A stretch of 64,000 nt of DNA, taken from contig JALIGW010000141.1 in assembly GCA_023053685.1 (NCBI GenBank), positions 373,874 to 437,873 of the forward strand, read 5' to 3'. The notes under the pieces are model-generated. The model was given only the letters and a program-made list of their open reading frames with translations, did no database searches and had not been told where the DNA came from. Made by a program: the position numbers and the translations under genes. Positions 1-9,970 of the stretch are shown here, in pieces. Source of the stretch: Diadophis punctatus similis (taxonomy: Eukaryota; Chordata; Lepidosauria; Squamata; Dipsadidae). Every line of letters begins with the position of its first letter. Position 1 is the stretch's first letter.

Positions 1-239
1 GTGGCACAGTGGTTAAAAGCAGCACTGCAACTACTTCAGTGACTGCTAGTTCAGCAGTTCAGCTGTTCAAATCTCACCAGGCTCAAGGTTGACTCAGCCT
101 TCCATCCTTCTGAGGTCGGTAAAATGAGGACCCAGATTGTTGGGGGCAATATGCTGAACTCTGTAAACCGCTTAGAGAGGGCTGTAAAGCACTATGAAGC
201 GGTATATAAGTCTAAGTGCTATTGCTATTGCTATTGCTA
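1..239 (+). repeat. tRNA-derived SINE with L2-like 3' end, 5'-truncated at window edge
   Basis: The left edge opens inside a SINE head (GTGGCACAGTGGTTAAAAGC, an A-box-like stretch). It continues through the conserved body and ends in the tail 'gcggtatataagtctaagtgc' followed by a (TATTGC)n run. The same unit recurs at least eight more times in this window in both orientations. The 3' part resembles the conserved L2 LINE tail, which suggests mobilisation by an L2-type LINE (inference). Confidence 0.85.
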
Positions 240-241
240 TT

Positions 242-305
242 GTTGGTTTCTCAAGCTGTAGATGAAAGGATTGAGCAAAGGGGAAGCAATCCTGTTGAGA
301 ATGGT
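242..305 (-). pseudogene. Olfactory receptor C-terminal relic
   Basis: On the minus strand this stretch encodes an OR TM7 signature like [14 protein letters not shown]. It closely matches the corresponding part of the intact OR at 2124-3077. The similarity stops after about 60 bases and no OR body is attached. It is a relic of a duplicated receptor, now abutting the SINE on its left. Confidence 0.7.
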
Positions 306-410
306 GTTATCTGTGTGAATGTAATAGTGGGATGATTAAATGCCATGGAACATTAATTCTGTGGCAACTGCATGGGACTCCCCTGGGAAGGCAACTTAGA
401 TAGAACCAAC

Positions 411-533
411 ATGAGTGGAAACGTTCTTGGAAAATAAAATTGGACCTATCAATGTGAAGTTTATGGGATAGACCAAGGAAAGGAGCAAGCTTGTTAAATA
501 AAGAACCATCCTAGAAGTAAAGAGAGGTCTATT
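411..533. repeat. Local duplicated flank, copy 1
   Basis: About 120 bases beginning near 'cgttcttggaaaataaa' recur at 1515-1627 with moderate divergence. Both copies are followed by the same CR1 fragment (707-818 and 1624-1745). This indicates a small tandem segmental duplication linked to OR tail relics. Copy 1 has since received a LINE and a hAT-type insertion. Confidence 0.65.
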
Positions 534-706
534 TTATTTTATTATTTTATTATTTTATTTTTATTTTATTTATTTTATTTGTCAAAACGTGTACAAGATA
601 ACAGGTATGGTATAAACATAAACAAAAGCAAAGTAGGTATAGGTACATTTGGACAATAGGACAGTAGGACAGGGATGGTAGGCATGATGGTGTACTTATG
701 CACACA
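534..706 (-). mobile_element. LINE family A, 3' UTR and AT-rich tail
   Basis: The reverse complement matches the 3' UTR of the LINE at 3297-4048: the 'gcctaccatccctgtcctactgtcc' region, then 'gtacacgttttgac' and an A/T tail. Only the 3' UTR is present, a typical 5'-truncated insertion. Confidence 0.75.
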
Positions 707-818
707 TTTCTGATAGTAAAAACAATTAGGCAGTGGAATAACTTGCCTCTCATGATTGTGGGTGCTCCATCACCAGAGGTTTTCAAAAATAGACTGTAAA
801 ATCATTTGACCGGAATGG
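707..818 (+). mobile_element. CR1 LINE 3' fragment
   Basis: It decodes to the CR1 ORF2 C-terminal pattern (QWNxLPPxVVxAPSxxxFKxRL). It is a diverged short 3' fragment, paralogous with 1624-1745 and interrupted on its right by the hAT-type element at 827. Confidence 0.7.
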
Positions 819-826
819 GATAAGAT

Positions 827-1448
827 CAGGGGCGGGTTCCTAATTTTTTTTTACTACCACTCTGTGGGCGTGGCTTATTTTGTGGGTGTGGCTTGCCAGC
901 CATGTGACTGGGTGGGCGTGGGCCTCGGGAGCTTGGCAGCGGCTGGAGAAGCGGGGGGGGCATTGCCCACCCGCAACGCAGCCCCCCGCAGCGGGAGCAG
1001 CAAGACCACGGCAGCGGTTCTTCCAGGAGGCTCCGTCCAGCCTGAATGCTTCTCCCCATTCGATGATCCTAGGCTCCTGCTGCCAGTTCCCCCTCTCCTC
1101 AGCAGCTCGAGAAGCCTCGAACGTGCAAAAATGCCTGGGATCATCACAGCGTGTTTGTGGCTTCTCAGGCTGCTGAAGGGAGGGGAACTGAGATAGGTCC
1201 TTCCGCCCGTTCTTACAGTGTCTCACGTGCTCCCTCAGCCATCCTCCCCTGCTTGGACTCACTGTGGGGTAGGAAGGCAGTGCATGCGCAGTGCCGGAAG
1301 CTCAGCTTCTGGGCATGTGTAGAAGAAATTTTTTTAAAAAAATGGCGGCGCCCAGGCACCGGCAACCGACCGCACCGGTACTGTGATGTCACCAGCGGGC
1401 TGCTACCAGTGCTATAGAGTGGACCGCACCGGTAGGAACCCACCACTG
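827..1448 (+). mobile_element. Non-autonomous hAT-type element (CAGGGGYGGGTTCCTA family), copy 1
   Basis: The left end reads CAGGGGCGGGTTCCTA and the right end TAGGAACCCACCACTG, imperfect terminal inverted repeats. The element is flanked by an exact 8-bp duplication GATAAGAT (819-826 and 1449-1456). The CAG...CTG ends and 8-bp duplication fit the hAT superfamily. The interior is GC-rich and no transposase is readable. Open frames inside it are not conserved proteins. Confidence 0.85.
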
Positions 1449-1461
1449 GATAAGATGCTCC

Positions 1462-1500
1462 AACTTCAGGTTTTCCTTGGACTTTTAATAAAGACTGCAA
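1462..1500 (-). pseudogene. Olfactory receptor extreme C-terminal relic
   Basis: On the minus strand it encodes a KQVAVFIKxPRKT-like tail plus stop, nearly the last 13 codons of the intact OR at 2124-3077. No OR body is attached. Together with 242-305 it shows that 3' ends of this receptor were duplicated locally. Confidence 0.7.
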
Positions 1501-1514
1501 CCTGTTTCAATAGT

Positions 1515-1627
1515 TTCATCAGAAACATTCTTGGAAAATAAATTAGAACATATTAATGTGAAGTTTATGGGATGGACCAAGGAAAGAAGGAAGCTTGTTG
1601 GATAAAGTGCCAACCTAGAAGTAAGGT
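1515..1627. repeat. Local duplicated flank, copy 2
   Basis: Partner of 411-533. Here the duplicated flank runs directly into the CR1 fragment without the LINE insertion seen in copy 1. Confidence 0.65.
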
Positions 1628-1803
1628 TTTCTGATGGTGAACACAATTAGCTTGCCTCTCATAGTTGTGGAGGCTTCACCACCAGAGGTTTTCAAAAATA
1701 GACTGGACAACCTTTTGACCGGAATGGGATAAGATCTCTTGCCTTGAGCCAAGGGTTGGGCTAAAAGACCTCCAAAGTCCCTTCTATCTCTACAACCCTA
1801 TGG
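1624..1803 (+). mobile_element. CR1 LINE 3' end fragment
   Basis: Contains the CR1 C-terminal region (ccagaggttttcaaaaatag) and the 3' UTR 'aaagacctccaaagtccctt', ending near 'tacaaccctatggtc'. Non-coding relic. Confidence 0.7.
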
Positions 1804-2123
1804 TCTAAAAACATTCAGGTGTTCCAAGTAATTTCTCTTTCCTCAACTCCCAACTCTGAAAAATCTCTCTCTACTCTTAAGATTTAGGGAAAAAGAAAGA
1901 GATAAAAAAAACCTGATGACATTTATGTGTAATTGTACATGAAGACCCCATTTTTCAGACCCCTTAGCGCTGGACAACTTCAATGGATATTCCCCAAAAT
2001 TAGCAGGTTCGACCATAGAGCTTTGGCAATAGGAAATGCTACTCCAAAGTACCAAATAGCTGTGTATTTTTCAGCACTTTAAACAAGAGATCAGATATAC
2101 CAAGTCCAGAAGCAACTGCGTGT

Positions 2124-3077
2124 TCAGGTTTTCCTTGGACCTTTGATAAAGACTGCAACCTGTTTCAACAGATCTTTCAAGGCTTCCTGAACTTGTTGGT
2201 TTCTCAAGCTGTAGATGAAAGGATTGAGCAGAGGGGAAACTATTGTGTTGAGAATGGCCACCATTTTGCCAAACTCCACTTTGCGTGCCTGGGATGGGCT
2301 GATATAAAGGAAGATGCAGCTCCCGTAGGTGATGGACACAACAACGAAGTGAGAGGCGCAGGTGGAAATAGCTTTCTTTCTCCCTGTAGCAGATGGGATA
2401 GTCAAGATAGTTTTAATTATGTTGATATAGGAAGCCACTGAAATGCTCAAAGTCCCCAGCAAGGAAAGCGCAGCAGTGACAAACCCAAAAAGTTCAAGAA
2501 ATCTCGTGTCCCCACATAAGAGTTGGATCAATGGTGTGTTGTCACAGAAGAAATGGTCCAGGACGTTTGAGTCGCACATTGGAAGCTGTAGGAAGATCAC
2601 AAAGGGGCCGATGACGAGGAGGAAGCTTCCAACCCAGCAACAGAAAACCAGCAAGGTGCATAAACTCTTCTGCATGATGGAAGGGTAGCGTAAGGGGTTA
2701 CAGATGGCCAGGTATCGATCGTAGGACATGACAGCTAAGAGGAAGAACTCTGTGGTACCCAGATGAAAATACATGAAAGCCTGTATCATGCAACCAATGT
2801 AGGGGATGTTTTTATGGCCCGTCAGCAAATGGGACAAGGTTTGGGGGATGACAGCCGTGGTAAATCCAATTTCCAAAATAGAAAAATTCCAGAGGAAGAA
2901 ATACATTGGAGTCTGTAGCCGGTAGTCTATATTAGCCAGGATGATAATCACAGCATTTCCAGTAATTGTGGAAAAGTAGGAAAAGAGAAGGATGACGAAG
3001 AACAGGAGCTGCAGTATCCGAACATCCGTGAAACCAAGAAGTATGAACTCGCTGATTCTCGATTCATTGCTTTTCAT
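2124..3077 (-). CDS. Olfactory receptor, class II, intact
   Basis: An intronless 317-residue open frame of normal OR length. OR receptors are odorant-sensing seven-transmembrane GPCRs in cilia of olfactory neurons, coupling to Golf. Visible marks are an N-glycosylation site NES at residues 4-6, GN of TM1 at 40-41, PMYFF at 57-61, MSYDRYLAIC at 117-126 (the MAYDRYVAIC motif), a TM3 cysteine C96 with extracellular loop 2 cysteine C178, KAISTCASH at 235-243 and [12 protein letters not shown] at 282-293. The first ATG gives a standard short N-terminus, so the start is well supported. Family assignment (family 6/10/11-like) is not certain. Tail relics of near-identical receptors lie downstream at 1462-1500 and 242-305. 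No frameshift or premature stop is visible. Confidence 0.93.
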   Translation of the reverse strand: MKSNESRISEFILLGFTDVRILQLLFFVILLFSYFSTITGNAVIIILANIDYRLQTPMYFFLWNFSILEIGFTTAVIPQTLSHLLTGHKNIPYIGCMIQAFMYFHLGTTEFFLLAVMSYDRYLAICNPLRYPSIMQKSLCTLLVFCCWVGSFLLVIGPFVIFLQLPMCDSNVLDHFFCDNTPLIQLLCGDTRFLELFGFVTAALSLLGTLSISVASYINIIKTILTIPSATGRKKAISTCASHFVVVSITYGSCIFLYISPSQARKVEFGKMVAILNTIVSPLLNPFIYSLRNQQVQEALKDLLKQVAVFIKGPRKT

Positions 3078-3296
3078 GGTTACGATAGAACTGGATCAGA
3101 AATGGATAGAAGATTCTTTCAGGTAATATTAGTATTCCACCGAGTTACCTTGCCTTGAAACCTCTGCTGTAACCATAATTTCATTATGCCTCAATTCCTT
3201 CAAGTTCTTTTTGTCTTCTAATGATGCTCAGGTCTCTGTTTCAGTAGAACAATTGTCTCCTGTAGAAATGTAGAAATGTAGAAATAGAAGCTACAC

Positions 3297-3959
3297 AAGA
3301 TTGTTAACCTAATCTTGCGTAGCTTCTTCTCTGGCAATATTACACTGCTAACCAGAGCATACAAAACATTTGCTAGACTAATTCTCGAATACAGCTCACC
3401 TGTCTGGAACCCGCACTGCATATCGGACATTAATACAATTGAGAGAACCCAGAAATATTTCACAAGAGGAGTCCTCCACTCCTCTACTCGCAACAGAATT
3501 CCTTATTCCACCAGACTTGAAATTTTGGGCTTAGATAGCTTAGAGCTACATCGCCTTCGATCTGATCTAAATGTAGTTCATAAAATCATCTGCCACAATG
3601 TCCTACCTGTCAATGAATACTTCAGCTTCAACCGCAACAACACACGTGCACACAATAGATTCAAACTCAATGTAAACCGCTCGAAACTCGACTGCAGAAA
3701 ATACGACTTCAGCAACAGAGTGATCAATGCCTGGAATGCACTACCTGACTCTGTGGTTTTGTCCCCAAACCCCCAAAACTTTAACCTTAGACTGTCTACA
3801 GTCGACCTCATCCCATTCCTAAGAGGTCTGTAAGGGGCGTGTATAAGCGCACCATCGTGCCTACCGTCCCTGTCCTACTGTCCTATTGTCCAAAGTTACC
3901 TGTACCTACTTTGCTTTTTTTATGTTTATACCATACCTGTTATCATGTACACGTTTTGA

Positions 3960-4046
<87 letters not shown>

Positions 4047-4048
4047 AA
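3297..4048 (+). mobile_element. LINE family A (CR1/L2/Rex1-like), 3' part with RT C-terminus
   Basis: Frame 3315-3833 encodes the C-terminal region typical of CR1-superfamily reverse transcriptases: ILEYSSPVWNPH near residue 25, then a 'QKYFTRGVLHSS' block and 'NAWNALPDSVV', ending FLRGL. It is followed by a 3' UTR and a long (AAAT)n tail (3957-4048). The 5' part is missing. Further copies lie near 534, 31885, 38973, 45634 and 47735, making this one of the commonest LINEs here. The exact clade is uncertain. Confidence 0.8.
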
Positions 4049-4866
4049 ATACTTACTTACATGGAAGGAATATCAGTTCTTTTCAAAGCATGGGATGAAT
4101 CCATATATTGTAGGTTGCTTAGTTTTAGGAAAATGTGAAGTGATTTTCTGTTATTTCCAACTTCTGGCTTTTCTTTTTCCTAACTGTCACATTCTTTTAA
4201 GTTTTCATTTTTCTAAACATTGAAGTACAAACTTTAAAAATGAAAATACTGAAGGACGATAATGGTTTGCGGATATTTTACATTGTGTGAGTCTAACTCT
4301 TAAGTAAATTCATTACAAAATGTGAATCAAAATATTTTAAAAAAACATTATTTGTACTGCGTGGCAACTTTATTGACATGGGTACAGTTTGAAAAAAGAA
4401 ATATAAAAGAGATTTATATAAAAATACTGTATATGTTCAAAGAAGAATGTAACCTTTTTGTTCTCCATTGCATTGTGCTTTTAAGTTAATTTACTTCGCT
4501 GGCCCTTTAAGCAAACAAATCTTTTGGAATATGTCATATACATTCAAATTATATGGTTCATCAGCCCCGAAACTCTAAAATGGAGGTTCATCATATTCTG
4601 AAATCCAGGCACCTCAAGATCTGTGTATCTAATGTGTTTCCCTTAACAAAATTCCAACTGAAGCATCTTTAAAAATTGCCATTAAATGGTAGGTTGTACT
4701 GTGGTTCAGAAGCAAAGATTAAATAATGAATGTGAGGATGTGGAGAAAGGAAGATAGAAGTTTTCTCTGACTCCTTCACAGAAATGTATCTTTCCCTTGC
4801 ATTCATTCAAGACCTGTTGAAGGCAGCTAAAATAAGCTGGGTAATTACTTTAAGCTACTGCAGACA
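4049..4866. other. Unassigned AT-rich spacer
   Basis: No coding frame, repeat family or RNA gene recognised in about 800 bases. Confidence 0.5.
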
Positions 4867-5511
4867 TACCGTATTTTTCGGAGTATAAGACGCACCGGAG
4901 TATAAGACGCACCTTAGGTTTTGGGGAGAAAAATAGGGGAAAACAATATGCCTACCAGGTATTCATCTGGCTAACATCCTTAGTCTGGTCAGCTTCAGCA
5001 CATTATTTTATCCCCTGGTTATGACTTAAAAAAAACCTTCTTCTGAGAGAGTAACAGTGAAAGAGCCTGCAAGCCAGTAAGAGCTGGGAAGATAGTTAGC
5101 ACCTGGTTAGGGCTAGAAAAAAACTTATTCGGAGCAGCTTCAGCACATTATTTTATCCCCTGGTTAGGACTTAAAAAAACCTTCTTCTGAGAGAGTAACA
5201 ATGAAAGAGCCTGCAAGACGGTAAGAGCTGGGAAGATAGTTAGCACCTGGTTAGGGCTAGAAAAAAACTTATTCGGAGCAAGTAGAGCAATGAAAAAAAA
5301 TTCTGCAAAGACTTAGGGTTGGAAAAACATTCTTTGGAGAGAGTAACAATGAAAAAGCCTGCAAGGTAAGAGCTGGGAAGATCTGTTAGGACCTAGTTAG
5401 GGCTGGAAAAAAAGCTACATTCGAAGTATAAGACACACCCAAATTTTCAGCCACTTTTAGGGAGGAAAAAGGTGCGTCTTATTCTCCAAAAAATAAGAGT
5501 ATGCTATTTGA
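4867..5511. mobile_element. Non-autonomous DNA element with TACCGTATTTTTCGGAGTATAAGACGC end
   Basis: The left end reads TACCGTATTTTTCGGAGTAT and 'aagacgcacc' appears twice. The right end carries the inverted form 'ggtgcgtcttattctccaaa'. The interior holds a tandem repeat of about 143 bases (starting near 4988 and 5131, with a third partial copy near 5334). No transposase. Related copies are at 6990-7302 and 53092-53225. Superfamily not assigned. Confidence 0.65.
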
Positions 5512-5553
5512 GGCTCATAAGATGTCCTGTTTTTCATATTAGATCTCCTAGGT

Positions 5554-5672
5554 CAGGGGTCTCCAACCTTGGCAACTTTAAGACTTGCGGACTTCAACTG
5601 CCAGAGTTCCTCAGCCAGCTTTGCTGGCTGCAGAATTCTGGGAGTTGAAGTCCACATGTTGGAGACCCCTAT
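5554..5672. mobile_element. Short hAT/Charlie-like MITE
   Basis: Starts CAGGGGTCTCCAACCTT and ends with the inverted 'ttggagacccct'. Flanked by TCCTAGGT and ACCTAGGT (7 of 8 match). It has the layout of widespread vertebrate hAT MITEs with near-complete inverted arms ('ggacttcaactgccagag' against 'ttgaagtcc'). Confidence 0.75.
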
Positions 5673-5799
5673 ACCTAGGTGATCTTTCCACCACCGTAAT
5701 CATCTCAAGGGTGTAAAATCCAGATAGAAACTTTTGAGAAGACATTTCATTGAACATATTTAGCAAATCAATATATCCCTTCTGGAGTGTAAGTCCTTT

Positions 5800-6510
5800 A
5801 ATGGAATAACAAATAACAGAGTTGGAAGGGACCTTGGAGGTCTTCTAGTCCAACCCTCTACTCAGGCAGGAAACCCTGTATCATTTCAGACAAATGGTTA
5901 TCCAACATCTTCTTTAAAACCTCCAGTGTTGGAGCACCCACAACTCCTGGAGGCAAGTTGTTCACTGATTAATTGTTCTAACTGTCAGGAAAGTTCTCCT
6001 TAGTTCTAGGTTAGTTGTCTCCTCGATTAGTTTCCATCCATTGCTTCTTATTCCTGCCTTCAGATCAGGGGTGGGTTCTAACTTACCTCGCTGCTGGTTC
6101 GCTTCCTCCTGCGCCATGTGGCCGCGCCTCATGGGCGTGGGTGCACTGCGTGCGCAGTGCAAAAAAATCCCAAAAAATTCCCCCAAAAATAAAACTGAAA
6201 ACAAGATGGCAACACACGCAGTGCCGGAAACTCGGCTTCTGCGCATGCACAGAAGAAAAAAAATTCAAAAAAAATTCAAAAAAAATATGGCGGTGCCCAC
6301 GGACCAGCACTGACAGAACCGGTTCGGTGTCATCATTGTGACATCACCAGCGACTTGCTACCAGTTCGGGCGAACCGGTCCGAACCGGGAAGATCCCACC
6401 TCTGCTTTGGAGAATAGATTGACTCCCTCTTATTTTGTGGCAGCGCCTTAGATTTTGGAACACTGCTATCATGTCTCCCCTAGTCCTTCTTTTCATTAAA
6501 CTAGACATAC
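5800..6510 (-). mobile_element. CR1 LINE 3' end, split by a nested element
   Basis: The minus strand reads the CR1 ORF2 C-terminus ([14 protein letters not shown] and QNLRRCHK-like) from about 6510 to 6405. It resumes at 6065 and ends with the CR1 3' UTR 'ggttggactagaagacctcc' near 5830. The two halves join logically across the 6066-6404 insertion. Confidence 0.8.
6066..6404. mobile_element. hAT-type MITE nested in CR1
   Basis: Begins CAGGGGTGGGTTCTAAC and ends GATCCCACCTCTG, imperfect inverted termini like the element at 827. It interrupts a CR1 at 'ccttcag/ctttggag'. No clear 8-bp target duplication survives. The interior carries CpG-rich 'gcgcatgc' segments. Confidence 0.65.
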
Positions 6511-6989
6511 CCCATTCCTTGTTTCTACTAAGATGCCCTTTAACCCAAAACACATTTTGATGGATCATTGGCCCAAGATATATTCTACTAAAGATCTTTG
6601 AATCTTCCCAACATGTACCTTGAAAATTATGTAGTTTCTTCAACATGATAAATGTGTCAATGCCAGGCAAACCAGACAGATAGTTTTGAAGATTTTTTTT
6701 TCCTCTTGGATATCCTTTTGGGCAACCTCCATATATACAAATCAATATCTACTACAGTATATGTTGATATTGGCCGTTCATTAGAGAGCCCCCATGTGGC
6801 ATGACTAATCCCTGCTAATTTGATGGCATCTTATGTTATTTCCACTGTACACAATAGCAAAGAAGCTGTGTAGTGTAACTTAATTCAGAGGAACTGAACT
6901 TAATTAAGTTCAGGGGACTTAATTCAGTTCAGATAGTGCACCAGAAATAGCCACCAAGCTTTTAGACTTTCTAAATTCCTTTAATTCTT
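6511..6989. other. Unassigned spacer
   Basis: No gene or repeat recognised. Includes 'tcagttcagatag'-like low-information sequence only. Confidence 0.4.
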
Positions 6990-7302
6990 ATTTCCATACA
7001 TACACAAAAAGTCCTTCTGAGGCTTTCAGGAGGAGATAGGACTGCTTCCCAAAGCCCCGCCCCCCGCATCCCATTTTTGCAAAAAATGGGCCGTTTTTTG
7101 CAAAAATGGGGGCGTTTTTGCCTTCCCCTTCTTGTGCTAATCAGGCTGTGCTGAAACTGAAATTGAAACAGGCTGTTTGCTGTTTGCTGCAAGGAGGCAA
7201 ATTGCTGGGAGGCAGAGGCAGATATTTTTTTTCTTGTTTTCCTCCCCAAAAGCTAGGTGCGTCTTATACTTCGGAGTGTCTTATACTCCGAAAAATACGG
7301 TA
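6990..7302 (-). mobile_element. Copy of the TACCGTATTTTTCGGAG element, right part
   Basis: The right end reads 'gtcttatactccgaaaaatacggta', the inverse of the 4867 left end, with 'ggtgcgtcttatacttcgg' beside it. The left border is not clear. It contains 'caaaaaatgggccg' inverted segments and no coding content. Confidence 0.55.
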
Positions 7303-7564
7303 ATTAAAAGTAAAAGATTTTCTACTTTCTCAAAACAATCAGTCACATGGTCCAATCATGGTGCAGTCTGGCGACTGGGTAGCATCACTCTGTCTTCCTC
7401 TGATCAGGTGTGAGAATGTCCTTGGTTCCCAAGAGAAAATAATTTGTTTTGGCTACAAAATCCCCTCTATATCAAGTCCCCCCTCCCTATCCCTCAGCTC
7501 CAGTGTGGCAACACTGAAGCGGACAAAGTGGCTTCAGTCAAGTCAGCTTCAGGGTTGACAATTT

Positions 7565-7842
7565 CAGGGGTGAAATCCAGTAGGTTCTGACAGGTTCTGG
7601 AGAACCGGTAGCGGAAATTTTGAGTAGTTCAGAGAACCAGCAAATACCACCTCTGGCTGGCCCCAGAGGGGCGTGGGAATGGAGATTTTGCAATATCCTT
7701 CACCCAGGAGTTGGGTGGGAATGGGGATTTTGCAGTATCCTTCCCCTATCACGCCCACCAAGCCACGCCCACCAAGCCACGCCGTGCCCACCAAGCCACG
7801 CCCACAGAACCGATAGTAAAAAAAATTGGATTTCACCACTAG
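7565..7842. mobile_element. hAT-type MITE, CAGGGGTGAAATCC family
   Basis: The left end CAGGGGTGAAATCCAG and right end TTGGATTTCACCACTAG are inverted. Flanks TTGACAATTT and TTGACAACC suggest an imperfect 8-bp duplication. The interior has repeated 'gattttgcartatcc' units and a CACGCCCACCAAGC array. A related truncated copy is at 37152-37355. Confidence 0.65.
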
Positions 7843-8342
7843 TTGACAACCTTCATGGTTGCATTTTGAGCGCTTGGCAGTTGGCATACAATTATGGATG
7901 TTTTGAGCTTCCTACAGTCACATGATCACAATTTAGGAGGATATTTGCCAGAATCTGGCGTTTACTTCTGATTTCTGACCAAAAAAAACTGGCATTGCAA
8001 ATAATGGATTCATTTAACAGCTGTCCTGTTTGCTTAAAAGCTGTGGTGATTCAATGAACGCAACCACAAAACAGGTCATAAAATAAGACACGGTGACGTG
8101 GTTAGCCACTTAATAACTGACATGACTTACAACCATAATTCCAGGCTTAATTACAGTTATACTTCAAGGACAGCCTGTTAAGTCTGAAGATGTCACAAAA
8201 CTGTTTGTATTTTATAGATAAGAAACTGTGGTAAACTTTCTGTCCGTTCATTATAATAACAGTTTGCTAACAGAAGGTTTTGAAATTTTAATCTGGGTTT
8301 TTTTTTAAATTATGGTTTTCCCTGTTAACAATTTTGTCATTA
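7843..8342. other. Unassigned spacer
   Basis: AT-rich single-copy sequence with no recognised feature. Confidence 0.4.
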
Positions 8343-8350
8343 ATATAGTG

Positions 8351-9090
8351 CAGCGGTCACCAACTGGTGGTCCGTGAGAAAATTTTGGTGGTCCGCAGAA
8401 AAAATATTTGCATTTTTTATATTGCACTAAATCAGGGGACCTCAAACTACGGCCCCTGGGCCGGATACATGCAATGAACTTTTGTGTTGCTGCAGAGAGT
8501 CTCCCGTTTCAGGGTCTTTTTGTGAGGGGCAGAGGGAGGCAGAAATTCTGACTTGGGGTCTGCTTCAGCCTCCTGGTGCAGGGCTTTGGGCGAAGAGCCG
8601 GAGGGGCTCATTCCAGTGGGATTACATCATGGCCTGGAACTGACTGACCATCTCAGCCGGCTGAGCCTCCAGGCGACGGTACCTGGCCTTGCACTCCCGC
8701 AGGTCTTCCCTCTGCTTGGAAAGCCTATGCTTGTAGTCCTCAGTGAGGTGCTTCTGCTGAGCTTCCTTCTCGGTCAGATCCAATTTGAACTGAGCCAGCT
8801 GTTTTGCCAACTGTTTCTCATGGTGGCTGCTTAGCTCCAACAACTGCTTCCTGTTGGGAACCTAAGGAGCCCGGGCAGGCAGGCAAGGAGTGGCTGGCAG
8901 GGGAGGGGCGAGTAGAGGCCTTAGAGGTGCCCCTCATGTCAGTGACATCGAGTTGGCCACGCCCACCCAGTCACATGACCACATAGCCATGCCCACCCAG
9001 CTGGTCATTAGGTAGATCATATTAGTGGTCTGCGGGATTTAAAATTATGAATTTAGTGGACCCTGAGGTCCTAAAGGTTGGTGACCCCTG
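8351..9090. mobile_element. hAT-type element carrying a host-like coiled-coil fragment
   Basis: Begins CAGCGGTCACCAACTGG and ends GGTTGGTGACCCCTG, inverted termini. It is flanked by ATATAGTG (8343-8350) and ACATAGTG (9091-9098), a 7/8 target duplication. Inside, at 8433, sits the start of a second hAT-type end (CAGGGGACCTCAAACT) with no matching right end. Between 8540 and 8870 lies a coding-like, non-transposon segment (see 8540-8870). Confidence 0.7.
8540..8870 (-). pseudogene. Captured coiled-coil protein fragment (processed host exon?)
   Basis: The minus strand has a charged heptad-rich frame from about 8870 (near KQLLELSSHHEKQ) through LAKQLAQFKLDLTEKEAQ and REDLRECKARYRRLEAQ to SQFQAMM at about 8625. 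It meets a TAA, then stays open as SHWNEPLRLFAQSPAPGG before another stop. The composition is that of an alpha-helical coiled coil of a vertebrate protein, not of a transposase. The interior stop and lack of context make it a relic. I do not recognise the donor gene. It could also be a conserved non-transposase ORF of the element. Confidence 0.5.
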
Positions 9091-9144
9091 ACATAGTGGA
9101 TAGATGACAGGTTAACGTGGTAATCTATCTGCAAATACCGGTAG

Positions 9145-9785
9145 CAGGGGCGGGTTCCTAATTTTTTTACTACCACTCTGTGGGCATGGCTTATTTTGTG
9201 GGTGTGGCTTGCCAGCCATGTGACCGGGTGGGCATGGGCCTCGGGAGCTTGGCAGCAGCAGGAGAAGCAGGGGGGCATTGCCCACCCGCAATGCAGCCCC
9301 CCGCAGCGGGAGCAGCAAGACCACGGCAGCGGTTCTTCTAGGAGGCTCCGTCCGGCCTGAATGCTTCTCCCCATTCGATGATCCTAGGTTCCTGCCGCCC
9401 GTTCCCCCTCCCCTCAGCAGCTCGAGAAGCCTCGAACGTGCGAAAATGCCTGGGATCATCACCGTGCGTTCGTGGCTTCTCAGACTGCTGAAGGGAGGGG
9501 AATGGAGATAGCTCCTTCCGCCCATTCTTTCAGCGTCTCACGCGCTCCCTCAGCCATCCTCCCCTGCTTGGACTCATTGTGGGGTAGGAAGGCAGCGCAT
9601 GCGCAATGCCGGAAGCTTGGCTTCTGGGCATGTGCAGAAGAAAATTTAAAAAAAAAATTTTTTTTTAATTTTTTTAAAATGGCAGCGCCCAGGTACCAGC
9701 AACCAACCGCACCGGTACTGTGATGTCACCAGCGGGCCGCTACCGGTGCTATAGAGTGGACCGCACTGGTAGGAACCCACCACTG
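9145..9785 (+). mobile_element. hAT-type element (CAGGGGYGGGTTCCTA family), copy 2
   Basis: Termini as in the element at 827. Exact 8-bp duplication ACCGGTAG at 9137-9144 and 9786-9793. The interior is nearly collinear with copy 1, including the segment near 'gatgatcctagg' and the 'gcgcatgcgc' motif. Confidence 0.88.
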
Positions 9786-9892
9786 ACCGGTAGTATTAGT
9801 AGTTTAAATTTTGTTAGGCCTGTTCCACAACAAGTGGGAAATTAATATTGTCACAATATATTTATCAGTATTCAATTAGGGAGGATAATATG

Positions 9893-9970
9893 AATAGAAT
9901 AGAATAGAATAGAATAGAATAGAATAGAATAGAATAGAATAGAATAGAATAGAATAGAATAGAATAGAAT
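9893..9970. repeat. (AATAG)n microsatellite at CR1 3' end
   Basis: About 15 pentamers abutting the 3' end of the CR1 at 9971. The pentamer continues the CR1 tail (…ctgttattctattct in the opposite sense). Confidence 0.9.

Noticed and set aside
840..1262. Overlapping open frames in GC-rich islands (also 9112-9525, 43009-43341, 61220-61567)
   Set aside because: They lie in several frames of the same MITE family and are not consistently preserved among copies. They reflect GC-rich composition, not proteins.
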